From contig CAAGMF010000020.1 of assembly GCA_900770895.1 (NCBI GenBank), positions 1-5,134 on the forward strand: DNA of 5,134 bases. The letters run 5' to 3'. Below the pieces are notes generated by a model. That model was not told where the DNA came from, searched no databases, and saw only the letters and a list, made by a program, of their open reading frames with translations. The stretch comes from an uncultured Mitsuokella sp. (GTDB taxonomy: Bacteria > Bacillota > Negativicutes > Selenomonadales > Selenomonadaceae). Shown here piece after piece: positions 1-5,114 of this stretch (the first letter of the stretch is position 1; every line of letters begins with the position of its first letter). A program made the translations under genes and the position numbers.

Positions 1-377
1 TGCGCCTCAGCAGCCGCCGCTTTCTGTTTCTTCGTCACCGAGCTGACTGCCGCCGAGTAGGCCACGAGGCCAGCCTCATTGACCCCGCCGCGCAGCTGCC
101 GCCGCTCGAACGGACCGCCGTAGAGACCGTAATAGCGATAGCCTCCCGGCTGACGCGGCTCCATCAGATGCAGTGACTGCTCCTGCGGCCGCCAGTCACG
201 GTTCTTGGCTGCGATCGTGCCGCCGCCCGCCACGGCTGTCCCCTGCGCGGCATAGAGCGTGCAGGCCAATGCAGGCGCTGGCAGGCACAGGAACGCTGCT
301 CCGAGCATGACAGCCAGTGCCTTTCGCAGCCCTTTGCTCTCATGTCCAGATTTATCGGATATCTGATTTCTATCCAT
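1..377 (-). CDS. Secreted C45/choloylglycine-hydrolase-like Ntn hydrolase, partial (3' end beyond window)
   Basis: This is an open frame of 125 codons that runs off the left edge, so the C-terminal part is missing. The ATG at 377 is preceded by AAGGAG (392-387) with a 9-nt spacer. Residues 1-19 are a long, polar n-region ending in LRK. Residues 20-37 are hydrophobic and end in ALA, followed by Cys39. The next part, C39-TLYAAQG, then GGGT and KNRDW (residues 58-62), and later GVNEAGLVAYSA, matches the N-terminal pattern of C45 (acyl-CoA:6-APA acyltransferase/carcinine hydrolase) and linear-amide C-N hydrolases. In those families the mature N-terminal Cys is the nucleophile and a nearby Arg/Asp pair supports it. 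I infer an exported enzyme cleaving a linear amide or transferring an acyl group. The substrate cannot be told. A lipoprotein is less likely because -3 is Ala and -2 is Leu, which is a poor lipobox. The gene is divergent from the 104-aa gene. Confidence 0.75.
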   Translation of the reverse strand, partial: MDRNQISDKSGHESKGLRKALAVMLGAAFLCLPAPALACTLYAAQGTAVAGGGTIAAKNRDWRPQEQSLHLMEPRQPGGYRYYGLYGGPFERRQLRGGVNEAGLVAYSAAVSSVTKKQKAAAAEA

Positions 378-409
378 TCTGTACCACTCCTTTTATCCCC
401 CATATCGCC

Positions 410-438
410 AACATATCACAAAAATCTTCATCCTGCAA
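410..438 (-). promoter_or_regulatory. Probable sigma-A-type promoter of the secreted hydrolase gene
   Basis: On the minus strand a -35-like TTGCAG (438-433) and a -10-like TATGTT (415-410) are separated by exactly 17 bp. A TGA just before the -10 gives an extended TGn motif. Transcription would start near 403, leaving a short leader that contains the AAGGAG ribosome site (392-387). This is judged by eye only; no start site is known. Confidence 0.5.
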
Positions 439-473
439 GCGCTTCAGTTCGCCACAGCTTTTCTCTGCAGTAG

Positions 474-502
474 TTGTACTTTTCGCTAAAAGCCGTTATA
501 AT
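474..502 (+). promoter_or_regulatory. Strong sigma-A-type promoter of the 104-aa gene
   Basis: TTGTAC (474-479) and a perfect TATAAT (497-502) are spaced by 17 bp. The predicted start is near 509, about 39 nt before the ATG at 548. The ribosome site AGGAG (537-541) lies 6 nt before the ATG. This is the best promoter match in the window, and it points to appreciable basal expression of the small gene. Confidence 0.75.
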
Positions 503-547
503 TGATAAAGGATTTCCTGAATATCATATTTTGAATAGGAGAGAACT

Positions 548-862
548 ATGGCTAACATATACAGTGTGGCACTGAGCTACAAGGATACGCTGGGCTGGAT
601 CGACTATGACGAGGATGCACATACCGCTACGGTGAAGATGATGAATCCCGAGGCGCAGAAACTCGTCGAGGACTATCTGCACGAAAAGCATGTCATAAAG
701 GTCCCTCACCAGACGCTCATGGATTTCACCGATGTCGAGGTCGATCCGCTGGCCGACAAGGACAGCCTGCAGCTGGCCCTCACGCGCCTCTGGAACAACA
801 CCCAGGTGCACGTCGATTGGAGTCGGCCGGTCGATTATGTCAAGGCTCATCCGACATACTGA
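548..862 (+). CDS. Small protein of unknown function (104 aa)
   Basis: I do not recognise this 104-residue protein. The start at 548 is well supported by AGGAG at 537-541 and the consensus promoter upstream. It has no signal peptide, membrane segment or cysteine, so it is probably cytosolic. It is rich in Asp/Glu and has several His and Tyr. The N-terminal part (residues 4-31: IYSVALSYKD, LGWIDYDEDA, TATVKM) alternates hydrophobic and polar residues like beta strands. Residues 34-46 look like a helix (PEAQKLVEDYL). The end contains WNNTQVHVDWSRPVDYV. The gene is the only plus-strand gene in the window. It is monocistronic between its own promoter and the terminator at 880-924, divergent from the secreted hydrolase and convergent with the 144-aa gene. 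That it is a real gene rests on promoter, ribosome site and terminator all agreeing. Its function is unknown. Confidence 0.8.
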   Translation: MANIYSVALSYKDTLGWIDYDEDAHTATVKMMNPEAQKLVEDYLHEKHVIKVPHQTLMDFTDVEVDPLADKDSLQLALTRLWNNTQVHVDWSRPVDYVKAHPTY

Positions 863-879
863 TACAACCATCTGCTGAC

Positions 880-924
880 AAAAAAGCCATTCCCACGCTG
901 CGAGCGCCAGGGAATGGCTTTTTC
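880..924. terminator. Bidirectional intrinsic terminator between convergent genes
   Basis: A perfect 14-bp inverted repeat pairs 881-894 (AAAAAGCCATTCCC) with 910-923, leaving a 15-nt loop. The A-run on one side and T-run on the other mean that each strand shows a GC-containing stem followed by U residues. It begins 18 nt after the 104-aa gene's stop and 10 nt beyond the stop of the 144-aa gene, so it can end both transcripts. The loop holds a small extra stem, CGCT/AGCG (896-899 with 903-906). Confidence 0.9.
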
Positions 925-932
925 CGTATCTA

Positions 933-1367
933 TTATGACTGTGCCTGCTCTGCCGGCTGCGTCTGCTCCGCTGGCTCCTCTGGCTCCTCTGACTCCTCCG
1001 GATCGGTCAGGTCGAGGCCATGGCGCATGCCGTTCAGATTGACGAACTCCGTCAACATCTCGCGCATATCATCCACTGTCGCCTGAGCAAGCGTATCCGG
1101 CAGTTCCTTCAGCATGCGGTCGCGGATGTCAGTGAACAGCTTCACGGCCCGTTTCTGCCCCATCACCGTGTTGATATCGTTGAAGCGGGCCTCTACCCGG
1201 CCGCTGAAATAATCCAGCATGCTCATGGCCTCGAAGGTCTCGTGCTCCATATGTTTCAGCGCATTCATGCGCTTGATCATCTCGTTCAGCAGGATATACT
1301 GTCCCAGATCACCTGCAGCCTGTGCCTCCAGGGACTCTACCTGCGTGCGTGACAGACTTATCTTCAT
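933..1367 (-). CDS. Hypothetical protein with helical body and acidic Glu/Pro/Gln tail (144 aa)
   Basis: I do not recognise a family for this protein. The ATG at 1367 has AAGGAG at 1384-1379 with a rather long 11-nt spacer. Residues 1-117 look mostly helical and are rich in Met, Leu, Glu and Arg (for example ESLEAQAAGDLGQYILLNEM and TLAQATVDDMREMLTEF). There is no signal peptide or membrane segment. Residues 121-144 are a low-complexity tail of Asp, Glu, Pro and Gln (DPEESEEPEEPAEQTQPAEQ), probably disordered. It lies 74 bp after bofA on the same strand. I see no convincing terminator or promoter in that gap, so it may be the last gene of the dnaX-recR operon. The bidirectional terminator (880-924) follows closely. 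The RNA-binding or protein-interaction roles one might guess are not supported by any motif. Confidence 0.8.
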   Translation of the reverse strand: MKISLSRTQVESLEAQAAGDLGQYILLNEMIKRMNALKHMEHETFEAMSMLDYFSGRVEARFNDINTVMGQKRAVKLFTDIRDRMLKELPDTLAQATVDDMREMLTEFVNLNGMRHGLDLTDPEESEEPEEPAEQTQPAEQAQS

Positions 1368-1378
1368 AAAAAATTACT

Positions 1379-1396
1379 CTCCTTCGCCGTACGAAG
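1379..1396 (-). promoter_or_regulatory. Hairpin overlapping the ribosome site of the 144-aa gene
   Basis: CTTCG (1396-1392) and CGAAG (1386-1382) can pair around a 5-nt loop just upstream of the 144-aa gene. The 3' arm covers the AAGG of the ribosome site AAGGAG (1384-1379). A 5-bp stem is only moderately stable, so a role in limiting translation is a guess. It is not a good terminator because the T-run next to the ATG begins 8 nt after the stem. Confidence 0.3.
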
Positions 1397-1441
1397 TACC
1401 TTGGCAGTCCGGCAGATATTTCGTTACAGCTCCCTGTTTTC

Positions 1442-1681
1442 TTATATGTGGGCCAGTATCAGCAGAACAATGACGCCCGGTATGCCGAATATGCCGGCTA
1501 TGAGCGCATTCAGGAACCCGATATGGATTCCGGCCCCGAACAGATTAACCACCCAGAGCAGTATTGCTCCTATGATGCTGTTCGTTATCAGCTTGCCTAC
1601 GAGGCGCAGAGGCAGCGATATCAGCTTCGCGAGCAATGCCAGTACGATGATGCCTGTAGCAAAGGCGACTACGACCTCCAT
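1442..1681 (-). CDS. bofA: BofA-family small integral membrane protein (79 aa)
   Basis: This 79-aa, very hydrophobic protein matches the BofA (pro-sigma-K processing inhibitor) family. It has hydrophobic segments at about residues 3-22 and 31-48. The C-terminal signature includes N34, G38, N46-L-F-G, then GIFGIPGV (63-70) and a hydrophobic end. Bacillus BofA is about 87 aa; it sits in the forespore outer membrane with SpoIVFA and holds the protease SpoIVFB inactive. Position after recR is the usual place for bofA, which supports the call. The start ATG at 1681 shares one base with the recR stop. A strong AGGAGG (1695-1690), 8 nt upstream inside recR, fixes the start. Whether it acts in sporulation here is unknown, because no partner gene is in the window. 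Relative to Bacillus there is a short gap between the N46 region and the GIPG motif. Confidence 0.88.
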   Translation of the reverse strand: MEVVVAFATGIIVLALLAKLISLPLRLVGKLITNSIIGAILLWVVNLFGAGIHIGFLNALIAGIFGIPGVIVLLILAHI

Positions 1682-2283
1682 CAGATCTCCCTCCTGTTCT
1701 CCATGGCCTGCATGAGCGTATTCTCATCGGCGTACTCGAGGTCGCCGCCCACGGGCAGGCCGTTGGCGATGCGCGTCACTTTCACGCCGAGCGGTTTCAG
1801 CAGCTTCGCTATATACATGGCTGTCACTTCGCCGTCCGTATTCGGGTTCGTAGCGACGATGACCTCGCGGACCTGACCATCAGCCAGCCGCCCCAAGAGC
1901 TCCTTGATGCGCAGGTCATCGGGACCCACGCCCTCCAGTGGCGACAGAACGCCATGCAGGACATGGTAGACGCCATGATACTCGCGCATGCGCTCCATGG
2001 CTGCCACATCCTGCGGCTGCTCGACGACGCATATCACGGAGTGGTCGCGTTTCTCATCGCCGCAGATATGGCACGGACTGCAATCGCTGAAATTGAAGCA
2101 GACATTGCAGAACCCGATCTGCTCCTTGGCGTTCACGATGGCCTGGGCCAGCGAGCGCGCACGCTCCGGCTCCATGTGCAGGACATGATAAGCGAGGCGC
2201 ACGGCAGTCTTGCGGCCGATGCCTGGCAGGGCGTTGAACTCCGCAATGAGCTGGTCGAGGGCCGCGATATTCGTCTGCCGCAT
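1681..2283 (-). CDS. recR: Recombination mediator protein RecR (200 aa)
   Basis: RecR works with RecO (and RecF) to load RecA on SSB-coated single-stranded DNA at gaps. It is a cytosolic ring-forming protein. The length (200 aa) is normal and all domains are present. A helix-hairpin-helix is at residues 18-27 (LPGIGRKTA). A zinc finger uses C59, C62, C71 and C74, with an extra Cys at 68. The Toprim domain runs from about 80 to 175, with VICVVEQPQD (83-92) and TNPNTDGEVTA (145-155). The C-terminal Walker-B-like region includes GLPVGGDLEYADENTL (175-190). The ATG at 2283 overlaps the ybaB stop by one base (TGATG). There is only a weak GGGA upstream, so translation is probably coupled to ybaB. 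It overlaps bofA downstream in the same way. Confidence 0.97.
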   Translation of the reverse strand: MRQTNIAALDQLIAEFNALPGIGRKTAVRLAYHVLHMEPERARSLAQAIVNAKEQIGFCNVCFNFSDCSPCHICGDEKRDHSVICVVEQPQDVAAMERMREYHGVYHVLHGVLSPLEGVGPDDLRIKELLGRLADGQVREVIVATNPNTDGEVTAMYIAKLLKPLGVKVTRIANGLPVGGDLEYADENTLMQAMENRREI

Positions 2284-2618
2284 CAGATCATTCCCGGCGG
2301 CAGGCCGAGGCTGCTCGTGAGCTTGCCCATCTCCGTCTGCAGCATATCATCGACTTTCTTGCTGGCTTCATTCACCGCTGAGGTGATGAGGTCCTGCAGC
2401 ATCTCGACCTCCTCCGGATCTACGGCTGCCGGATCTATTTTGACGGCCTGCACCTGCTTGTCGCCGTTCATCGTTATCATGACGGCACCGCCGCCGACCG
2501 ATACATCGACCGTCTTATGCTTGATCTCGTCCTGCATCTTCTTCATCTGATTCTGCATCTTCTGGACTTTCTTCATCATGCCGGACATATTGCCCATATT
2601 ACCCATGCCACCGAACAT
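2283..2618 (-). CDS. ybaB: YbaB/EbfC-family nucleoid-associated DNA-binding protein (111 aa)
   Basis: The small 111-aa protein has the YbaB/EbfC family layout. A Gly/Met/Asn-rich start (MFGGMGNMGNMSGM) is followed by a helix, KKVQKMQNQMKKMQDEI (16-32). A beta region, TVDVSVGGGAVMITMNGD (36-53), follows, then QAVKIDPAAVDP and a C-terminal helix (VEMLQDLITSAVNEASKKVDDM, 71-92). Family members form dimers shaped like tweezers, bind DNA and sit beside recR in many bacteria. A role with RecR in repair has been proposed but is not firmly established. It is notably Met-rich in the first 30 residues. The start at 2618 is supported by GGAGAGGGG about 7 nt upstream. In Bacillus the orthologue is yaaK. 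Confidence 0.95.
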   Translation of the reverse strand: MFGGMGNMGNMSGMMKKVQKMQNQMKKMQDEIKHKTVDVSVGGGAVMITMNGDKQVQAVKIDPAAVDPEEVEMLQDLITSAVNEASKKVDDMLQTEMGKLTSSLGLPPGMI

Positions 2619-2668
2619 TTCATTACCCCTCTCCAGTAGTGGTTGATTTCACAAATTATTACCTAAAT

Positions 2669-2697
2669 AGCCTACCAAATATAGCCCTTTCCGTCAA
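2669..2697 (-). promoter_or_regulatory. Possible internal promoter for ybaB-recR-bofA
   Basis: In the 84-bp gap between dnaX and ybaB, minus-strand TTGACG (2697-2692; five of six to TTGACA) is followed after 17 bp by TAGGCT (2674-2669). The latter matches only three of six -10 bases, though at the key first, second and last positions. The gap is AT-richer than its flanks. It could give repair genes expression independent of dnaX. The evidence is weak. Confidence 0.35.
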
Positions 2698-2702
2698 GCA
2701 GT

Positions 2703-4739
2703 TCAGATCTCCTCTGGCGGCATATCATCATCGGGCGGCGGTGCATCATCGTCGCTCGGAGGCGGTATGGCGCGCCAGTCCGGCGGAGCATCATCATCAC
2801 CGGGTGGCGGCACCTCGGTGCTGTCAGCCGGCTCCATTTCCGGTGCCTCAACCTGCTCTACCGCCACGACGCGCCCGCCGAATATCCGTTGGCTGCGCTC
2901 GAGTGCGGCGCGCTCATCGTCATCGAGAGCGACCTTATCGATATCCACGGCCGGCGGCTCCCGCTTGATACGCACCGGGCGCCGCTTGCGACGCGACTCG
3001 GCCTTCTTTATATTCGGATGCTCCGGGCCGCGGCACACGACGCGCATCGGCCTCCCTGCCAGCTCTGTCAGCGCGGCAGCCAGCTTCTTCCCATGGATGA
3101 AGTCTGCCATGCGCGCGACGTTGGCATCGCCGAAATTCACGATGAGGCTGTCCTCTGTCGCTCCCGCGAGCTCGGCCTGCGCCATCATGGCCACGACCGG
3201 TGCCTGATCGCGAAAATGCTGCAAGAGCTGCTGCCAGAGCTCTTGGGCAGCTGGAGTCACTGCTCCCGCAGCGGGCGGCATCGATGCCGCAGCTGGCGTC
3301 CCAGCCGCTGCTGCTCCGGATGCTGGCTGTTTCTCCGATTCCACATCTGCTGGCTGCGCATCCGAATGGCTCAGACTGCGCGTCTCCGGTTCAGGTCCCG
3401 GCGCCGGTGCCCGATAGACAGCTGTCCGCCTGGGCGGCGTCTGGTCATCGGCAGTACCCTGCTCCGTAGCTGGAGCTGCTGCCGCTGCCGGCCCTGGCTG
3501 TGCCACAGGCGATGCAGCCCCCTTTTTCAGCAGCTGTGCCACCTGGGCCTCGAGGCGGGACAGGCGCGACTCGTCAGCGGCGACCTCAGCGGGCTCTGCC
3601 GTCTGGCGCTCGCGGGCTGCGACCTCGCGGGCGGGCACTGCCAGCGTCGCCAGCCGGTCCTGCGTCAGGGCGAGTAGGGCCATCTCGGTTGCCACCCGCG
3701 GTTGCGGAGACCAGCGGAGCTCATTCATGGCCTCATGCAGCCGCTCGATCATCCGCATGAGTTTCTCGCCGCTGATGAGCTGGCTCTGCTCGCGCAGGAC
3801 ATCATCATTCTCTGCATAGAGGTCGAGCCCCTCGAGCGCTCCGGTCGACTGATAGATGAGGAGGCTGCGGAAATGGAGCACGAGCTCGCTGAGCATCTGC
3901 CGCAGATCCTTGCCATCGCGCACGAGCTCTGCTACGGTGCGCAGTACCTGCCCCGTATCATGAGCAGCGATGGCCCGCGTCAGATCATAGATCCAGTCAT
4001 GGCCGATGAGCCCGAGGATGCTGCGCACATGCGCCACCGTCACGCCGGCTCCATCCTCTGCCAGCGCCTCGCACTGGTCGAGGATGGACAATGCATCGCG
4101 CAGGCCGCCATCCGCCTGCAGCGCGATGAGGCGCAGCGCCTCATCATCCGCCTTGATCCCCATCTCATCGCATATGTAGCGCAGCCGCCCGAATATCTCC
4201 TCGACCGTTATGCGGCGGAAGTCATAGCGCTGGCAGCGCGACTGAATCGTCGCGGGGACCTTATGGGCCTCCGTCGTAGCCAGGATGAACACGACGAATT
4301 CCGGTGGCTCCTCCAGCGTCTTCAGCAGGGCATTGAATGCCTCCGTCGACAGCATATGCACCTCATCGATGATGTAGACTTTGTAGCGGCCTACCGGTGT
4401 GTATTTGACCGTCTCGCGCAGATTGCGTATCTCATCGATGCCGCGGTTCGATGCCGCATCGATCTCGAGCACATCCATCGAGGAGCCGTCATCGATCTTG
4501 CGGCAGGCCTCGCATTCCCCACAGGGCTCCGGCGTAGGACCATGCTCGCAGTTCAGGGCCTTGGCCAGTATCTTGGCCGTACTCGTCTTGCCGGTGCCGC
4601 GCGGTCCTACAAACATGTAGGCATGGCCGATATGGCCGGTCTCTATCGCATGCGATAATGTCACGCGCACCTGATCCTGGCCTACGAGGTCGCTGAAGCG
4701 TCCCGGACGCCAGCGCCGATAAAGTGCTACATACGGCAT
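2703..4739 (-). CDS. dnaX: DNA polymerase III clamp-loader subunit gamma/tau, DnaX (678 aa)
   Basis: DnaX is the ATPase of the clamp loader that places the beta sliding clamp on primed DNA; its long tau form also ties the polymerase to the loader. The AAA+ part is complete. Walker A is GPRGTGKT (45-52), zinc-binding cysteines are C64, C73, C76 and C79, and Walker B is IIDEVH (123-128). Sensor 1 lies at ATTEAHKVP (154-162), the SRC motif at 167-169, and sensor 2 at GGLRDALS (211-218). The collar domain III covers about 225-365. A Pro/Ala-rich linker (about 370-495) leads to a folded tau-type domain (about 497-575, LWQQLLQHF to RVVCRGPEH) and a basic stretch (KKAESRRKRRPVRIKRE). The end is an acidic DDD/PPP tail (645-678). 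The start at 4739 has AGGAG at 4753-4749, spaced 9 nt. At 678 aa it is somewhat longer than E. coli tau (643). A probable frameshift site is at 3525-3519. Confidence 0.98.
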   Translation of the reverse strand: MPYVALYRRWRPGRFSDLVGQDQVRVTLSHAIETGHIGHAYMFVGPRGTGKTSTAKILAKALNCEHGPTPEPCGECEACRKIDDGSSMDVLEIDAASNRGIDEIRNLRETVKYTPVGRYKVYIIDEVHMLSTEAFNALLKTLEEPPEFVVFILATTEAHKVPATIQSRCQRYDFRRITVEEIFGRLRYICDEMGIKADDEALRLIALQADGGLRDALSILDQCEALAEDGAGVTVAHVRSILGLIGHDWIYDLTRAIAAHDTGQVLRTVAELVRDGKDLRQMLSELVLHFRSLLIYQSTGALEGLDLYAENDDVLREQSQLISGEKLMRMIERLHEAMNELRWSPQPRVATEMALLALTQDRLATLAVPAREVAARERQTAEPAEVAADESRLSRLEAQVAQLLKKGAASPVAQPGPAAAAAPATEQGTADDQTPPRRTAVYRAPAPGPEPETRSLSHSDAQPADVESEKQPASGAAAAGTPAAASMPPAAGAVTPAAQELWQQLLQHFRDQAPVVAMMAQAELAGATEDSLIVNFGDANVARMADFIHGKKLAAALTELAGRPMRVVCRGPEHPNIKKAESRRKRRPVRIKREPPAVDIDKVALDDDERAALERSQRIFGGRVVAVEQVEAPEMEPADSTEVPPPGDDDAPPDWRAIPPPSDDDAPPPDDDMPPEEI
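3491..3525 (-). promoter_or_regulatory. Putative -1 frameshift element within dnaX (A_AAG_GGG plus hairpin)
   Basis: At codons 405-407 the frame reads AAA AAG GGG. The heptamer A_AAG_GGG (3525-3519) fits X_XXY_YYZ in the correct phase for a -1 slip. Eight nt further, a small hairpin can form: TGGC (3505-3502), loop ACA, GCCA (3498-3495), extended by CC/GG across a 2-nt bulge. After a slip, 24 codons are read before TGA at 3447-3445, giving a 431-aa protein. An SD-like AGGTGG lies 13 nt upstream of the heptamer. The position, right after the ATPase/collar region, is where E. coli makes gamma by frameshifting. The efficiency is unknown and the hairpin is short. Confidence 0.5.
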
Positions 4740-4780
4740 ATACTAACACTCCTCTGCCGCCGAAAAATCATGTACAGACG

Positions 4781-4805
4781 AAAAAGGACAGCCCGACGGC
4801 TGCCC
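4781..4805 (-). terminator. Intrinsic terminator of the SRP RNA, just upstream of dnaX
   Basis: On the minus strand GGGCAGCC (4805-4798) pairs with GGCTGTCC (4793-4786), giving eight pairs including one G-U, around a 4-nt loop. It is followed directly by five T (4785-4781). This is a clear Rho-independent terminator at the 3' end of the SRP RNA. Since dnaX begins only 41 bases later, it could also act as a partial stop that sets read-through into dnaX. Confidence 0.85.
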
Positions 4806-4951
4806 TGCTCTTTGCTACATCGAACCGCAGCCCCCAGGCGTACTCGCGGCACATGGGACTGTCCGCTTAACGCTGCTCCCTTCCGGGCCTGACGTGGTTC
4901 ACAGGGCCCCATCGCACGAGACCAGGACGCTGCAGCTCGATCTGACAAAGA
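4806..4951 (-). ncRNA. ffs: Signal recognition particle RNA (4.5S/scRNA type)
   Basis: The RNA binds Ffh to form the SRP, which targets nascent membrane proteins to FtsY and the translocon. The universally conserved tip is clear on the minus strand: GTCAGGCCC, GGAA tetraloop (4884-4881), then GGGAGCAGC, with the usual asymmetric loops of the Ffh-binding M-domain site. Further paired blocks extend the rod: ATGGG with CCCAT, CTCG with CGAG, GCAGC (4933-4929) with GCTGC (4831-4827), ATCGA (4941-4937) with TCGAT (4823-4819), and CTTTG (4950-4946) with CAAAG (4814-4810). No Alu-type domain is seen, so it resembles the short bacterial form, somewhat longer than E. coli's 114 nt. The 5' and 3' ends are inferred from the outer pairing and may be a few bases off. 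The neighbours tRNA-Ser and dnaX match the Firmicutes arrangement. Confidence 0.93.
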
Positions 4952-4955
4952 TAAT

Positions 4956-4969
4956 CCGGCTGACGCCGG
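4956..4969 (-). other. Small GC-rich hairpin between tRNA-Ser and SRP RNA
   Basis: CCGGC-GTCA-GCCGG forms a perfect 5-bp stem with a 4-nt loop, followed on the minus strand by ATTATCTTTG. The following tract is only partly T-rich, so it may be a weak terminator of the tRNA transcript or a processing signal ahead of the SRP RNA. I could not place a convincing promoter for the SRP RNA in the 5023-4952 interval. Confidence 0.35.
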
Positions 4970-5023
4970 TATATTCATGATATCCGACCGCGCCTCAGAC
5001 ACAGTCGGCAATAGATAAAAAAA

Positions 5024-5114
5024 TGGCGGAGAGTGAGAGATTCGAACTCTCGGTACAGTATCACCGTACACACGCTTTCCAGGCGTGCTCCTTCAACCAC
5101 TCGGACAACTCTCC
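5024..5114 (-). tRNA. tRNA-Ser (anticodon GGA), CCA encoded
   Basis: A full class II tRNA folds on the minus strand. The acceptor stem pairs GGAGAGT (5114-5108) with ACTCTCC (5034-5028), followed by discriminator G and encoded CCA (5026-5024). The anticodon arm is CACGC-CTGGAAA-GCGTG with anticodon GGA at 5080-5078, reading UCC and UCU serine codons. A long variable arm pairs GTACGG with CTGTAC around a 5-nt loop, as expected for serine. The T arm is GAGAG-TTCGAAT-CTCTC. Seven T residues follow the CCA directly. Length is 91 nt. It lies upstream of the SRP RNA on the same strand, as in Bacillus (trnSL-Ser1). Confidence 0.97.

Noticed and set aside
1368..1396. Hairpin plus T6 upstream of the 144-aa gene as terminator of bofA
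   Set aside because: The stem is only 5 bp and the T-run begins 8 nt after it, so it is not a standard terminator.
1954..2550. 198-codon plus-strand open frame antisense to recR and ybaB
   Set aside because: Both opposite-strand genes are intact, recognisable families; this frame spans their junction and has no supporting signals.
3523..3527. E. coli-type A_AAA_AAG slippery heptamer in dnaX
   Set aside because: The A-run has only five A and the base before it is G (CTG AAA AAG), so the E. coli heptamer is not present; the A_AAG_GGG reading is the one that fits.
2889..3677. 262-codon plus-strand open frame antisense to the dnaX linker and tau domain
   Set aside because: The product is Arg/Cys/Leu-rich and low in complexity, as expected of the shadow of a Pro/Ala-rich linker.
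3702..4658. 318-codon open frame on the plus strand, antisense to dnaX
   Set aside because: It lies wholly inside the well-conserved AAA+ region of dnaX, has no ribosome site that stands out, and its protein resembles no family. Long antisense open frames are expected opposite GC-rich genes.
4977..5011. TTGCCG and TATCAT as promoter of the SRP RNA
   Set aside because: The two elements are 23 bp apart, too far for a standard promoter, and no better pairing was found.
5015..5023. T-run directly after the tRNA CCA as an intrinsic terminator
   Set aside because: No hairpin lies directly before it other than the tRNA's own arms; the T arm is 11 nt away. It may simply be a processing-friendly trailer.
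4727..5071. 114-codon minus-strand open frame
   Set aside because: It runs through the tRNA-Ser, the SRP RNA and its terminator, so it is not a protein gene.
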